A stretch of DNA of 7,913 nt from an uncultured Clostridia bacterium (GCA_947631485.1 CANRLJ010000034.1:1-7913), one strand, 5' to 3'. Counted from the stretch's first letter, positions 1-6,475 are shown. Numbers and translations are program-made. Notes: a model not told the origin generated them from the sequence alone.

Positions 1-2489
1 GTCGTTTCAGACTCTTCCACCTCTTGGTTGTTTTTTGAAACTCTGTCCCACAACTTTTGGAAAAATGATTGTTTTGTTGTTGTTTGTGTTTGAGGCTTTG
101 GATTCACCTTAAACAGCCACTCTTTGAAGTAAAACAGTGCCACGATGATTGCGATTGAACACATCAGCAAAGTGATGAGAGTTGTCAGCACAGGGAAGGT
201 GTAGGATGTCACATAGAAAAATCTTCCAAGTCCAGAAAGGGCGGAGACAATCAAAACTCCGGATATTGAAACGCAAATTGTTCGCAGCCAGTTTAAAGGC
301 CAGCAAATCCACACCAAGTTGACAAAGCCTGCAAAGGTGACAAGCATTGTGACAAGCGAGTTGAACTCTGCACTTGTAAGGCTGTTTGTGTGGTCATTTA
401 GGATGACAACAATCAAAATGTTTAGATACATCAGCAGTGCACACGGAATTGACTTTTTCAAGACCTGCGGGATGAAGTTTCCTTTGATGAGTTCGCTGTT
501 TGGCTGGAAAGTCAGAATAAATGATGGCACGCCAATCACAAACATCTCCAAAAGCAACAGTTGTCTTGGTGCAAAAGGATATTCCGTTCGCAGCACAAGT
601 GCCGTGGCACACATCATGATTGTGAAGAGCGTTTTCATAAGATAAAGCACAGATGAGTTTTGAACATTGTTCACAATCTGTCTGCCCTCTTTGACGATTG
701 AAGGCAGGGCGGAGAAGTTGCTTTCCATAAGCACAAGGTGAGAGATGTTTCTTGCAACTTCGCTTCCGTCAGCCATGGCGATGGAGCAGTTTGCCTCCTT
801 CAGGGCAAGGGTGTCATTGACGCCGTCACCAGTCATTGCCACGACATTTCCTTGTGTTTTGAGGGTTTTTATTATTGTGTGTTTTTGCTCTGGCGTAACA
901 CGCCCAAAAACAGTGAATTTGTTTGCAATTTGAGCAACTTCAGGAAGGCTCATGTTTTCAAGTGAGATGTATTTGTCGCTGTCCTCCACGCCAACACGTC
1001 TTGCAATTTTTGAAACCGTCACGGCATCATCGCCCGATATGATTTTTATTTTCACATTGTTTTCTTTAAACCAAGCGATTGTTTCAACTGCGTCCTTTCT
1101 TATATGGTCCTCCAAGATGAAAAACGCAATAAGTTTGCCCTTTTTGCCTGCCGTTTTTTCATTGTATGGGTTTGTGTCCTCAACAAGAGAAATCACTCTG
1201 AGACCTTTTTCCATATATTCGGTCATTTGATTTTTTTGTGCGGCGGTCAGGCTTGCTTTGATGAACCCTATTGCACCAATATAATAGGTCTTTCCGTTTG
1301 TCAGGGTTGTGGCACTGTATTTTCGAGAAGAAGAAAACTCAACAACATCTTTCACAAGCATATTGTCGGTTTTGCCAAAGTATTCTGTCAGTGCAACGCT
1401 TGTGGAATTGGTGGTTTTTTGCTTGTTTAAGATGGTCTTCATAATTTGCTGAATTTGGCTTTCTTTTGCTCCATTTTGAGGAACAACTTCCACAACGTTC
1501 ATAGTTCCATCGGTGATTGTTCCGGTTTTGTCGAGGCAAAGCACATTTGAACGGGCAAGCATTTCGATGGAATAGAGGTTCTTGACAAGGGTTTTCTTTC
1601 TTGCAAGTTTGATTACGCCAACGCTCAGCCCAACGGTGATGAGCAAATACATGCCGGCAGGAATCATGCCTGTCAGTGCACCACTTGTCTTGACAATCGA
1701 ATTTGCAACATCCGAACTTTTCAGGAAATATTGATTGCAGAAAGTCAAAATTCCCAGTGGGATGAGCACGGTGATGATTATCTTAATCAAGTTGTTTAGG
1801 TCTTTAAACAAGTTTGAAGATTGTGGTTTAAAGTCTTTTGTCCTTTCGGCAACGGTTTGAATATAGTTGCTCTTTCCTATTTTGTCCACTCGGGCATAGC
1901 ACATGCCGCTGACCAAAAAACTGCCGGCAAGCAGGGTGTCGCCCTCAGATTTTTTTATCGCGTTGCTTTCGCCGGTCAACAAACTTTCATTTGCTTCCAC
2001 AACGCCGTCAACAATCACGCAGTCCGCAGGGATTTGATTTCCATTTTCCAAAATGACAATGTCGTCAAGCAAAAGGTTTTCGCCGTTCACCTCAAGTTGA
2101 AGCCCAGTTCGGATTATTTTTATTTTTGGTGCGGACACAAGCGAAAGTTTTTCGACTGTTATCTTTGCCTTTATCTCTTGGAAAATTGAAATTGCAGTGT
2201 TTGCAATGACCACAAAAAGAAACAGCATGTCTCCCCATGCATTTACAGCAACAAGGGCGGCTGCAATGATAATCCAAATGAGGTTGAACACTGTGAAGAC
2301 ATTTCTGCAGATGATTGAAAGATAGGAGTTTGATGTGCGGATTTTGGTGTCGTTTACAAGTTTGTGCTCAAGCCTTTCAGCAACTTGTTCCTCGGAAAGA
2401 CCATGTTCTTTATCTGTTTGATAACGAACAATAGGTTGCTCTTGCAACATCTGGAATCTTTTCTTCTTTTTTGGCCTTAACTTTCTCAC
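1..2489 (-). CDS. CtpE-like P-type cation-transporting ATPase (C-terminus cut by window edge)
   Basis: This integral membrane pump couples ATP hydrolysis, through an aspartyl-phosphate intermediate, to cation transport. The frame is open for 829 codons from the GTG at 2489 to the left edge. Visible in order: a basic N-terminus; helices M1/M2 at about residues 64-103; the actuator-domain TGES loop at 172-175; M4 with IPAG near 276-279; the phosphorylation motif DKTGT with Asp320; an N-domain FSSSRK stretch; ISGD in the P-domain; the hinge motif TGDGVND at 553-559; and six further hydrophobic segments, giving about ten helices. The IPAG-to-DKTGT linker (VGVIKLARKKTLVKNLYSIE, then MLAR) resembles the CtpE-type family, whose mycobacterial member is linked to calcium uptake. 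The usual PEG glutamate in M4 is alanine here, and KGA(PE) of the N-domain is replaced by IGAIG, so the ion is uncertain. A hydrophilic tail of about 40 residues follows the last helix at the edge. GTG was preferred to the ATG at codon 14 because GAAAGGTG lies 7 nt upstream. The gene is divergent from cca. Confidence 0.95.
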   Translation of the reverse strand, partial: MRKLRPKKKKRFQMLQEQPIVRYQTDKEHGLSEEQVAERLEHKLVNDTKIRTSNSYLSIICRNVFTVFNLIWIIIAAALVAVNAWGDMLFLFVVIANTAISIFQEIKAKITVEKLSLVSAPKIKIIRTGLQLEVNGENLLLDDIVILENGNQIPADCVIVDGVVEANESLLTGESNAIKKSEGDTLLAGSFLVSGMCYARVDKIGKSNYIQTVAERTKDFKPQSSNLFKDLNNLIKIIITVLIPLGILTFCNQYFLKSSDVANSIVKTSGALTGMIPAGMYLLITVGLSVGVIKLARKKTLVKNLYSIEMLARSNVLCLDKTGTITDGTMNVVEVVPQNGAKESQIQQIMKTILNKQKTTNSTSVALTEYFGKTDNMLVKDVVEFSSSRKYSATTLTNGKTYYIGAIGFIKASLTAAQKNQMTEYMEKGLRVISLVEDTNPYNEKTAGKKGKLIAFFILEDHIRKDAVETIAWFKENNVKIKIISGDDAVTVSKIARRVGVEDSDKYISLENMSLPEVAQIANKFTVFGRVTPEQKHTIIKTLKTQGNVVAMTGDGVNDTLALKEANCSIAMADGSEVARNISHLVLMESNFSALPSIVKEGRQIVNNVQNSSVLYLMKTLFTIMMCATALVLRTEYPFAPRQLLLLEMFVIGVPSFILTFQPNSELIKGNFIPQVLKKSIPCALLMYLNILIVVILNDHTNSLTSAEFNSLVTMLVTFAGFVNLVWICWPLNWLRTICVSISGVLIVSALSGLGRFFYVTSYTFPVLTTLITLLMCSIAIIVALFYFKEWLFKVNPKPQTQTTTKQSFFQKLWDRVSKNNQEVEESET

Positions 2490-2496
2490 TATGAAA

Positions 2497-2504
2497 CACC
2501 TTTC
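2497..2504 (-). promoter_or_regulatory. Ribosome binding site deciding the GTG start of the P-type ATPase
   Basis: On the minus strand the sequence reads GAAAGGTG, followed by 7 nt and then GTG at 2489. The next in-frame ATG (2450, codon 14) has only a purine-rich tract upstream and no comparable site, so the GTG is the preferred start. Confidence 0.7.
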
Positions 2505-2515
2505 AAGTTAGTAGT

Positions 2516-2545
2516 ATTTTACTTTGTTTACAGTTTATTTGTCAA
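2516..2545 (-). promoter_or_regulatory. Sigma-70-type promoter for the P-type ATPase gene
   Basis: On the minus strand TTGACA (2545-2540) matches the consensus -35 box perfectly. It is followed by an 18-nt spacer and TAAAAT (2521-2516), a 5/6 match to the -10 box. The predicted start near 2509 leaves a short leader containing the GAAAGGTG ribosome binding site. The -35 box lies in the left arm of the palindrome shared with the cca promoter. Confidence 0.6.
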
Positions 2546-2557
2546 ATATAATTTGAC
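2541..2557. repeat. Perfect 17-nt palindrome in the divergent promoter region (possible operator)
   Basis: GTCAAAT-ATA-ATTTGAC is a perfect inverted repeat with 7-bp arms around a 3-bp centre. Each arm contains most of the -35 box of one divergent promoter (TTGACA leftward, TTGACT rightward). The symmetry may come simply from two -35 boxes back to back, or it may be a shared operator where one dimeric regulator could control both genes. The sequence alone does not decide between these. Confidence 0.6.
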
Positions 2558-2582
2558 TTTTTCATTTTTAATGTTGTATTAT
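2553..2582 (+). promoter_or_regulatory. Sigma-70-type promoter for cca
   Basis: TTGACT (2553-2558, 5/6 to consensus), an 18-nt spacer and TATTAT (2577-2582, 5/6 to consensus) form a good vegetative promoter. The predicted transcription start is near 2589, giving a leader of roughly 30 nt with a GGAGG site before the cca ATG. Confidence 0.6.
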
Positions 2583-2600
2583 TTTTTTGAAAAATACAAC
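2573..2600. repeat. Inverted repeat spanning the -10 box and start region of the cca promoter
   Basis: GTTGTATT (2573-2580) and AATACAAC (2593-2600) form a perfect 8-bp inverted repeat with a 12-nt centre. The pairing could extend inwards by about 3 bp after one mismatch (T-run against A-run). It covers the -10 hexamer and the predicted transcription start, so only its right half would be in the mRNA. This favours a DNA-level operator over an RNA hairpin. There is no T-tract after it on the plus strand, so it does not look like a terminator. Confidence 0.5.
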
Positions 2601-2608
2601 GTGCGATT

Positions 2609-2613
2609 GGAGG
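2609..2613 (+). promoter_or_regulatory. Shine-Dalgarno site of cca
   Basis: GGAGG is separated by 4 nt from the ATG at 2618. It is the only strong Shine-Dalgarno sequence among the plus-strand genes of the window, in contrast to the four genes downstream. Confidence 0.75.
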
Positions 2614-2617
2614 CATA

Positions 2618-3844
2618 ATGTTTATCGAAGTTTCTGCAAACTTAAAAAAACTTTCAAAATTCTTTCCCGAAAATTTATATGTCGTTGGTGGATATGTCAG
2701 AAGCAAACTGCTTGGGCTTACAAATGAAGATGTTGATATAACAAGCCCCGTTGATGCTGAAGAGGTTTCAAAAAGGTTGGAGGGCAGCGCTTTTTCAGTG
2801 AAAATCAAAAATCTGAAACTTGGCTCAATCCTAATTTGCATTGACGATGAAACATATGAATACACCGCTTTCAGAAAAGAGGTGTATGGCGACAATGGCT
2901 CGCACATGCCGATAAAGGTTGAAAGCACAGACAAAATTGAAGAAGATGCAGTGAGAAGAGACTTCACAATAAACTCAATCTACTACAACATAAACAAAGA
3001 CGAGTGTGTGGATTTTTATCATGGAATTATTGACACAAAGCAAAAAGTTATAAGGACAAACATCAATCCTGACGATGTTTTTAAAAATGATGGAGAGCGC
3101 ATACTCAGGCTGGTTAGGATTGCAGGCGAACTTGGCTTTAATATCGAAAAAAACACCTTGAAATCGGCAGAAAAGTTTGCCATGAACATACAGGACTTGC
3201 AAGGCACAAGAAAATTTATTGAAATCGAAAAGATTTTGTATTGCGACAAGAGATATGACATGGGAGACCTAAAAAAATCTTTGCTCATGCTAAATGAACT
3301 TGGCGTTTGGCAATATTTTGGGTTGAAAAACTTACGAATAAGATATAAAATGGTGAACAAGACTGAGGACAGACTGCTTGGGCTTTTGATTGACATTGTT
3401 GACACAGAAAAGCCAGAGTGCCTTGAAGTGTTTTTGGAAAAGTTTTTGAAGGAACAGTTTTCGCTAAATCAAACCATGAGCCGAAAATTGATAACCTACA
3501 TTTCAGGCTATTATGATGCACTTAAAGGCACAAACAACAAGGAATTTTTCTTCAAATATTTTGAGGATTGGGCATACATCTATTCGCTGCTCGGGTGCAA
3601 GTGCAAAAGATTGCAGTCAAAATACAATTTCTTCTATCAATACATCATCGAGCACGGCTTGGCAATCAAAGTTTCCGACCTTAAGATTGATGAAAACGAC
3701 CTCAAAACCAATTTTGAGAGCATTGACAAGAGAAATTATCAAAAAATATTGCAAAATTTGTTGAGCAAGGTCTTTGACGGAAAGATTTCAAACGAAAAAG
3801 AATCACTCTTAAAAGAGGTGAAGAAAAACCTGCTCAACTTCTAA
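2618..3844 (+). CDS. cca: Class II tRNA nucleotidyltransferase (CCA-adding enzyme / poly(A) polymerase family)
   Basis: This cytoplasmic enzyme of 408 residues would add or repair the 3'-terminal CCA of tRNAs from CTP and ATP without a nucleic-acid template. The N-terminal nucleotidyltransferase head has GGYVR at 24-28, the metal-binding DVD pair at Asp38 and Asp40, and a likely third carboxylate, Glu81, in YEYTAFR. RRDFTINS follows at 113-120. The neck has NDGERILRLVRIAGELGF at 157-174, where Asp158 and Arg161 correspond to the base-selecting D and R of the family's EDxxR motif; the leading Glu is Asn here. The usual YGG..D loop reads YHGIID (134-139). The remaining roughly 230 residues are helix-rich, as expected for body and tail, with no HD domain recognised. 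Length fits bacterial CCA enzymes of about 400 residues. Poly(A) polymerase cannot be excluded, but CCA addition is more likely in a Gram-positive-type genome. The ATG is fixed by GGAGG. The gene is divergent from the ATPase. Confidence 0.93.
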   Translation: MFIEVSANLKKLSKFFPENLYVVGGYVRSKLLGLTNEDVDITSPVDAEEVSKRLEGSAFSVKIKNLKLGSILICIDDETYEYTAFRKEVYGDNGSHMPIKVESTDKIEEDAVRRDFTINSIYYNINKDECVDFYHGIIDTKQKVIRTNINPDDVFKNDGERILRLVRIAGELGFNIEKNTLKSAEKFAMNIQDLQGTRKFIEIEKILYCDKRYDMGDLKKSLLMLNELGVWQYFGLKNLRIRYKMVNKTEDRLLGLLIDIVDTEKPECLEVFLEKFLKEQFSLNQTMSRKLITYISGYYDALKGTNNKEFFFKYFEDWAYIYSLLGCKCKRLQSKYNFFYQYIIEHGLAIKVSDLKIDENDLKTNFESIDKRNYQKILQNLLSKVFDGKISNEKESLLKEVKKNLLNF

Positions 3845-3882
3845 TACTTTTTTCGCCCGTGCATGATTATTTTTTTATCGAA

Positions 3883-3888
3883 CATAAT
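3883..3888 (+). promoter_or_regulatory. -10 box of a putative leaderless promoter for the VanW-domain gene
   Basis: CATAAT (5/6 to the -10 consensus) ends 6 nt before the ATG at 3895, which would place the transcription start at or next to the A of the ATG. No Shine-Dalgarno sequence is present (the six bases are ATTTTC), and no good -35 hexamer is visible at 16-18 nt spacing. The block CATAATATTTTCATGAAA closely matches the one before the next gene. Confidence 0.5.
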
Positions 3889-3894
3889 ATTTTC

Positions 3895-5451
3895 ATGAAA
3901 AAAGATGATAAAAAGGGCAAAAAAGTAAAAGAAAACGGCAAAAAAACAAAAAACAAGGGCTTTCTTTGGTTTTTGGGAGTTTCTGCCGTGTCTGTTTCTT
4001 TGCTTGTTGGATGCCAACTGTTTTTTGAAAATTCTTTAAGTGCAAATCAAAGATTTTATCAAAACACAAGAATAAACGGAATTGATGTCAGTGGCATGAC
4101 AGCCAGCGAAGCCGAAAATGTTGTGTTGACTGACATGTTAAACAACAAAAAGGACATTGAAATAAATCTTACATCCAAGGACAAAAGTTGGAAATTGGAG
4201 GGCAAGGATTTTGAAGTTGCAAACAAAATTCAGCCCGTCATAGCACAAATTTCTATGTATGGCAAAAAGGGAAATTTCTTTCAAAACAAAATTGCCGAAA
4301 AAAACGCCAAAGAAAAGGGGAAGGATTTTCAGATTTCCTTTGTAAATGTGCTTGGAAATATTGATGAAAAGATAGACGAAATCATCTCTGAGGTGGAGCA
4401 AGAAAGCAGAAAGGCAAGTTTGGTCTTTCAGCCAAAAGAGGAAGAGGTCTTTAAGGTTGACGAGGGGCAAAAGGCCATTTTGGTGGACAGGGACAAACTG
4501 TATAAAGAAATTGATGAAAATCTGAAAAACAGCAAAAAAGTTTCGATAGAAATTCCAATCATTGAGATTGGTGAAGAGTTTGATGTGGAAGAGTTGAGGC
4601 AAAGTGTTGTCAGAAGAAGTGTTTTCACAACATCATATGCCACAAGCAAAGAGGACAGAAAGAAAAATGTCAGACTTGCACTTGAAAATTTCAACGGCAT
4701 GATAGTTGAGCCTGGGCAGACGGTTTCGTTTAATGAAACAACAGGTCAACGCACCGAAGAAAATGGTTACAACAACGCCCACATAATTGTTGGAGGTGTG
4801 TATGTTGATGGCGTTGGAGGTGGCGTTTGTCAGGCATCAACAACGCTTTACAATGCACTTTTGTTGTCCGACATAGAAATTTTGAGTGTCAATCATCACT
4901 CTCTTCCAGCCTCGTATGTGCCATTGTCGTTTGATGCAATGGTGTCTGGCAGTTATTCTGACTTGGTGTTTAAAAACAACTTGGACACGCCAATTTACAT
5001 CAAGACCTTTTATGATGACAAAGAGGTTGGAGTGGAGATTTATGGTCAAAGATTTGATGACGGCATAACCATCAAGAGAAGAGCAGAACTTGTGAAGGTT
5101 TTGCCTCACAACGGAGACAAGATTGTGTCGGACACCAAGGGCGAATATTTAAACAAAATTCTCTATAAAGGAGAATATTACAGAGTGAAATATCCAAGAG
5201 AGGGCTATGAGAGCAAGGGATATTTGCAATATTACAAAGATGGAGAACTCATCAAAGAAAAAGAAATTCGCCATGACTTCTATCAGCCACAAGATGGTGT
5301 GGTGATGGAGGGAGTTGAAGAACCCGTTGAGAGCATGACAATTCCTGCAAGTGATGTGAAGATTATCAAGCCGCAAAAGGTCAGCGAACAGACTTTGGAA
5401 AATGTGAGAAACAAACTGGAAAAGACAAATCCAAGTCAATATAACCCATAA
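3895..5451 (+). CDS. Membrane-anchored VanW-family protein with N-terminal peptidoglycan-binding-type domain
   Basis: The 518-residue protein is predicted to face the cell wall. A very basic cytoplasmic N-terminus (1-21) is followed by one hydrophobic segment (about 22-44). The segment ends LVGC-Q with Cys40, so it could be a signal anchor or a lipoprotein signal. Residues from about 52 to 240 resemble the PG_binding_4 domain that usually precedes VanW, including NGIDVSGMTASEAE and later FKVDEGQKAILVDRDKLYKE. The VanW domain spans about 243-383 and carries the family signature GGGVCQASTTLYNA, then HHSLPASYVP and FDAMVSG. A C-terminal extension of about 135 residues has the YYKDGELIKEKE-type segment often found after VanW. 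VanW was named in vanB-type vancomycin-resistance clusters, but its biochemical role is not established and the family is widespread in sensitive Clostridia, so resistance should not be inferred. An in-frame GTG at 3859 would give 12 extra residues before the basic N-terminus, with the predicted -10 box inside the coding region. ATG 3895 is therefore preferred. Confidence 0.92.
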   Translation: MKKDDKKGKKVKENGKKTKNKGFLWFLGVSAVSVSLLVGCQLFFENSLSANQRFYQNTRINGIDVSGMTASEAENVVLTDMLNNKKDIEINLTSKDKSWKLEGKDFEVANKIQPVIAQISMYGKKGNFFQNKIAEKNAKEKGKDFQISFVNVLGNIDEKIDEIISEVEQESRKASLVFQPKEEEVFKVDEGQKAILVDRDKLYKEIDENLKNSKKVSIEIPIIEIGEEFDVEELRQSVVRRSVFTTSYATSKEDRKKNVRLALENFNGMIVEPGQTVSFNETTGQRTEENGYNNAHIIVGGVYVDGVGGGVCQASTTLYNALLLSDIEILSVNHHSLPASYVPLSFDAMVSGSYSDLVFKNNLDTPIYIKTFYDDKEVGVEIYGQRFDDGITIKRRAELVKVLPHNGDKIVSDTKGEYLNKILYKGEYYRVKYPREGYESKGYLQYYKDGELIKEKEIRHDFYQPQDGVVMEGVEEPVESMTIPASDVKIIKPQKVSEQTLENVRNKLEKTNPSQYNP

Positions 5452-5467
5452 AATATCACTTTTGGAA

Positions 5468-5473
5468 TATAAT
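5468..5473 (+). promoter_or_regulatory. -10 box of a putative leaderless promoter for the VTT-domain gene
   Basis: A perfect TATAAT ends 6 nt before the ATG at 5480, so transcription should begin at or beside the start codon. The AGG at 5474-5476 is only 3 nt from the ATG, too close and too short for a convincing Shine-Dalgarno site. No clear -35 box is seen at normal spacing. The hexamer lies 17 nt after the stop of the VanW-domain gene. Confidence 0.55.
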
Positions 5474-5479
5474 AGGTTT

Positions 5480-6217
5480 ATGAAAGACAAAGAATTGACC
5501 TTGGGACGCAAAATAATAAGAACAATCTTGGTTGTTGGTGTTTTGATTGGACTTATGGTTTTGGGCTACTTCTGTTTGGTTTGGTCGGGGCTGTGGGAAT
5601 ATATAAATTCTGTGGACAAAGTGAGGACTTTGATTCTTTCGCTTGGCTTTTGGGGCAGGTTTATGTTTGTCCTCCTGCAGTTTTTGCAGGTTACATTTAT
5701 CCCTATTCCCTCAACGGTGACAACCCTTGCTGGCGTGCTGATTTATGGCTCGCTTCAAGCCTCATTGTTAAGCCTTTCTGGAGTTTTGTTTGGAAGCGTC
5801 TTTGCCTTTTGGCTTGGCAGGCAATTTGGGCGAAAACTTGTCTCCTTTATGGTGGGCAAGGAGAGTTGTGAAAAGTGGACAAAGTTTTTGTCAAACTGCA
5901 AATATTCTTTTGTCATAATGATGCTGCTTCCAATCTTTCCAGACGACGTTTTGTGCCTTGTTGCCGGTCTGACAGACATGTCGTGGAGTTTTTTTGTTGT
6001 GACCAATCTTGTTTCAAGGTCTTTGGCAATCTTCACAACTTGCTATATAGGAAATGGCGAGATAATCCCATATCACGGCTGGGGATTGATTGTTTGGGCA
6101 ATAATTGCTGTCGCCACTGCAATTTTGCTTTATTTGTCGGTCAAATTTCGTGAACAAATAGAACAGTTTATTAAGAAAATATCAAATAAAAAAATATTTA
6201 AAACTCAAAAAAAATAA
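5480..6217 (+). CDS. TVP38/TMEM64 (VTT-domain, DedA superfamily) integral membrane protein
   Basis: The 245-residue polytopic membrane protein has a short charged N-terminus, a first helix at about 12-36 and a lysine-rich C-terminal tail. Family marks, in order: LQFLQVTFIPIPSTVTTLAG, with the re-entrant-loop FIPIP at 73-77; GSVFAFWLGRQFGR at 105-118; and LPIFPDDVLCLVAGLT at 150-165, followed by a membrane segment near the C-terminus. This pattern is typical of Firmicutes TVP38/TMEM64 proteins. VTT-domain relatives include DedA proteins and eukaryotic lipid scramblases, and some bacterial DedA-type members recycle undecaprenyl phosphate or move phospholipids. A lipid-carrier role here is inference only. 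An in-frame TTG at 5462 would add MEYNRF, but its coding would run over the TATAAT box and it has no ribosome site, so ATG 5480 is chosen. It lies 28 nt downstream of the VanW-domain gene. Confidence 0.9.
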   Translation: MKDKELTLGRKIIRTILVVGVLIGLMVLGYFCLVWSGLWEYINSVDKVRTLILSLGFWGRFMFVLLQFLQVTFIPIPSTVTTLAGVLIYGSLQASLLSLSGVLFGSVFAFWLGRQFGRKLVSFMVGKESCEKWTKFLSNCKYSFVIMMLLPIFPDDVLCLVAGLTDMSWSFFVVTNLVSRSLAIFTTCYIGNGEIIPYHGWGLIVWAIIAVATAILLYLSVKFREQIEQFIKKISNKKIFKTQKK

Positions 6218-6246
6218 TTTATTTAAACAATTTTTCGCCTGATTTT

Positions 6247-6351
6247 ATGGAATTTTCAGCAATTTTGGTCTATTTTTTGATTTTTTTCATATTTTTTATT
6301 TATGAGCATAAACAAAAGGACATTTCCATATCATCAAGTCAAAAAAGGTGA
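6247..6351 (+). other. Short hydrophobic ORF overlapping the LysM gene in another frame (doubtful)
   Basis: The ATG at 6247 opens a 34-codon frame whose first 19 residues (MEFSAILVYFLIFFIFFIY) look like one transmembrane helix, followed by EHKQKDISISSSQKR. It overlaps the first 50 bases of the LysM frame. No Shine-Dalgarno or -10 box precedes it. The Phe/Ile/Leu-rich content is partly forced by T-runs of 6-7 bases, so it may be noise. It could also be the original membrane anchor of the LysM protein, separated by a one-base indel. Confidence 0.25.
6290..6295 (+). promoter_or_regulatory. Weak -10-like hexamer placed as in the neighbouring leaderless promoters (LysM gene)
   Basis: TATTTT (4/6 to consensus) ends 6 nt before the ATG at 6302, the same position as the -10 boxes of the VanW and VTT genes. 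No Shine-Dalgarno site is present. The region is so T-rich that such a hexamer could occur by chance, so the support is mainly positional. Confidence 0.3.
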
Positions 6352-6466
6352 AAATCTGAAAATTTTGTCTGAGAAATACAAAATAGACAGCACAAAAATT
6401 TTGCTGGACAATTCTATTTCGCCAAAACAAATAAAAGAAGGCGTCTTTTTGCTCATCAAAAGATGA
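6302..6466 (+). CDS. Single-LysM mini-protein (54 residues)
   Basis: Residues 10-53 match a LysM fold along its whole length: Y-x-x-V-K-K-G-E-N-L near 10-19, then ILSEKYKIDSTKILLDN (21-37), and finally KEGVFLLI near 45-52 in place of the usual PGQ-L-I ending. LysM domains bind N-acetylglucosamine-containing glycans such as peptidoglycan. No signal peptide or anchor precedes the domain in this frame, which is odd for a wall-binding module. Either the protein acts in the cytoplasm, or a membrane helix encoded just upstream in another frame (6247-6351) has been separated by an indel or is joined by frameshifting. In-frame sequence before the ATG is open only back to a TGA at 6278-6280. The gene lies between the VTT-domain and flippase genes, in an envelope-related neighbourhood. 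The LysM call is firm; that the gene is expressed as this exact product is less certain. Confidence 0.7.
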   Translation: MSINKRTFPYHQVKKGENLKILSEKYKIDSTKILLDNSISPKQIKEGVFLLIKR

Positions 6467-6470
6467 CGCC
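6440..6470. repeat. Hairpin-forming inverted repeat over the LysM stop codon
   Basis: GGCGTC (6440-6445) pairs with GACGCC (6465-6470), and inside it TTTTG pairs with CAAAA across a CTCAT loop with a small internal bulge. The LysM TGA (6464-6466) is inside the 3' side of the stem. There is no T-tract directly after it; one appears only after the next small hairpin. It could stabilise the mRNA 3' end or act with the following structure as a tandem terminator. Confidence 0.6.
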
Positions 6471-6475
6471 TCACT

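Noticed and set aside
319..2189. Several plus-strand reading frames of 60-120 codons opposite the ATPase
   Set aside because: They lie antisense to a continuous conserved P-type ATPase frame, show no recognisable domains and are explained as shadows of its codon pattern.
2448..2450. ATG at codon 14 (2450) as start of the P-type ATPase
   Set aside because: The GTG at 2489 has a clear GAAAGGTG site 7 nt upstream, while the ATG has only a purine-rich tract.
3859..3894. In-frame GTG start at 3859 for the VanW-domain gene
   Set aside because: It would add 12 residues ahead of the basic signal region, has no ribosome binding site and reads through the CATAAT block. ATG 3895 aligns with the starts of the neighbouring genes.
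3895..5451. VanW domain as evidence of a vancomycin-resistance cluster
   Set aside because: No VanH, VanA/B-type ligase, VanX or VanRS gene is present in the window, and VanW-domain proteins are common in genomes with no glycopeptide resistance.
5462..5479. In-frame TTG start at 5462 for the VTT-domain gene
   Set aside because: It has no ribosome binding site and would make the perfect TATAAT at 5468-5473 part of the coding sequence. ATG 5480 is the simpler start.
3848..6239. TTTTTCGCC present after both the cca stop (3849-3857) and the VTT gene stop (6231-6239)
   Set aside because: Only nine bases are shared, no hairpin precedes either copy, and the flanks differ. In this T-rich DNA chance is sufficient.
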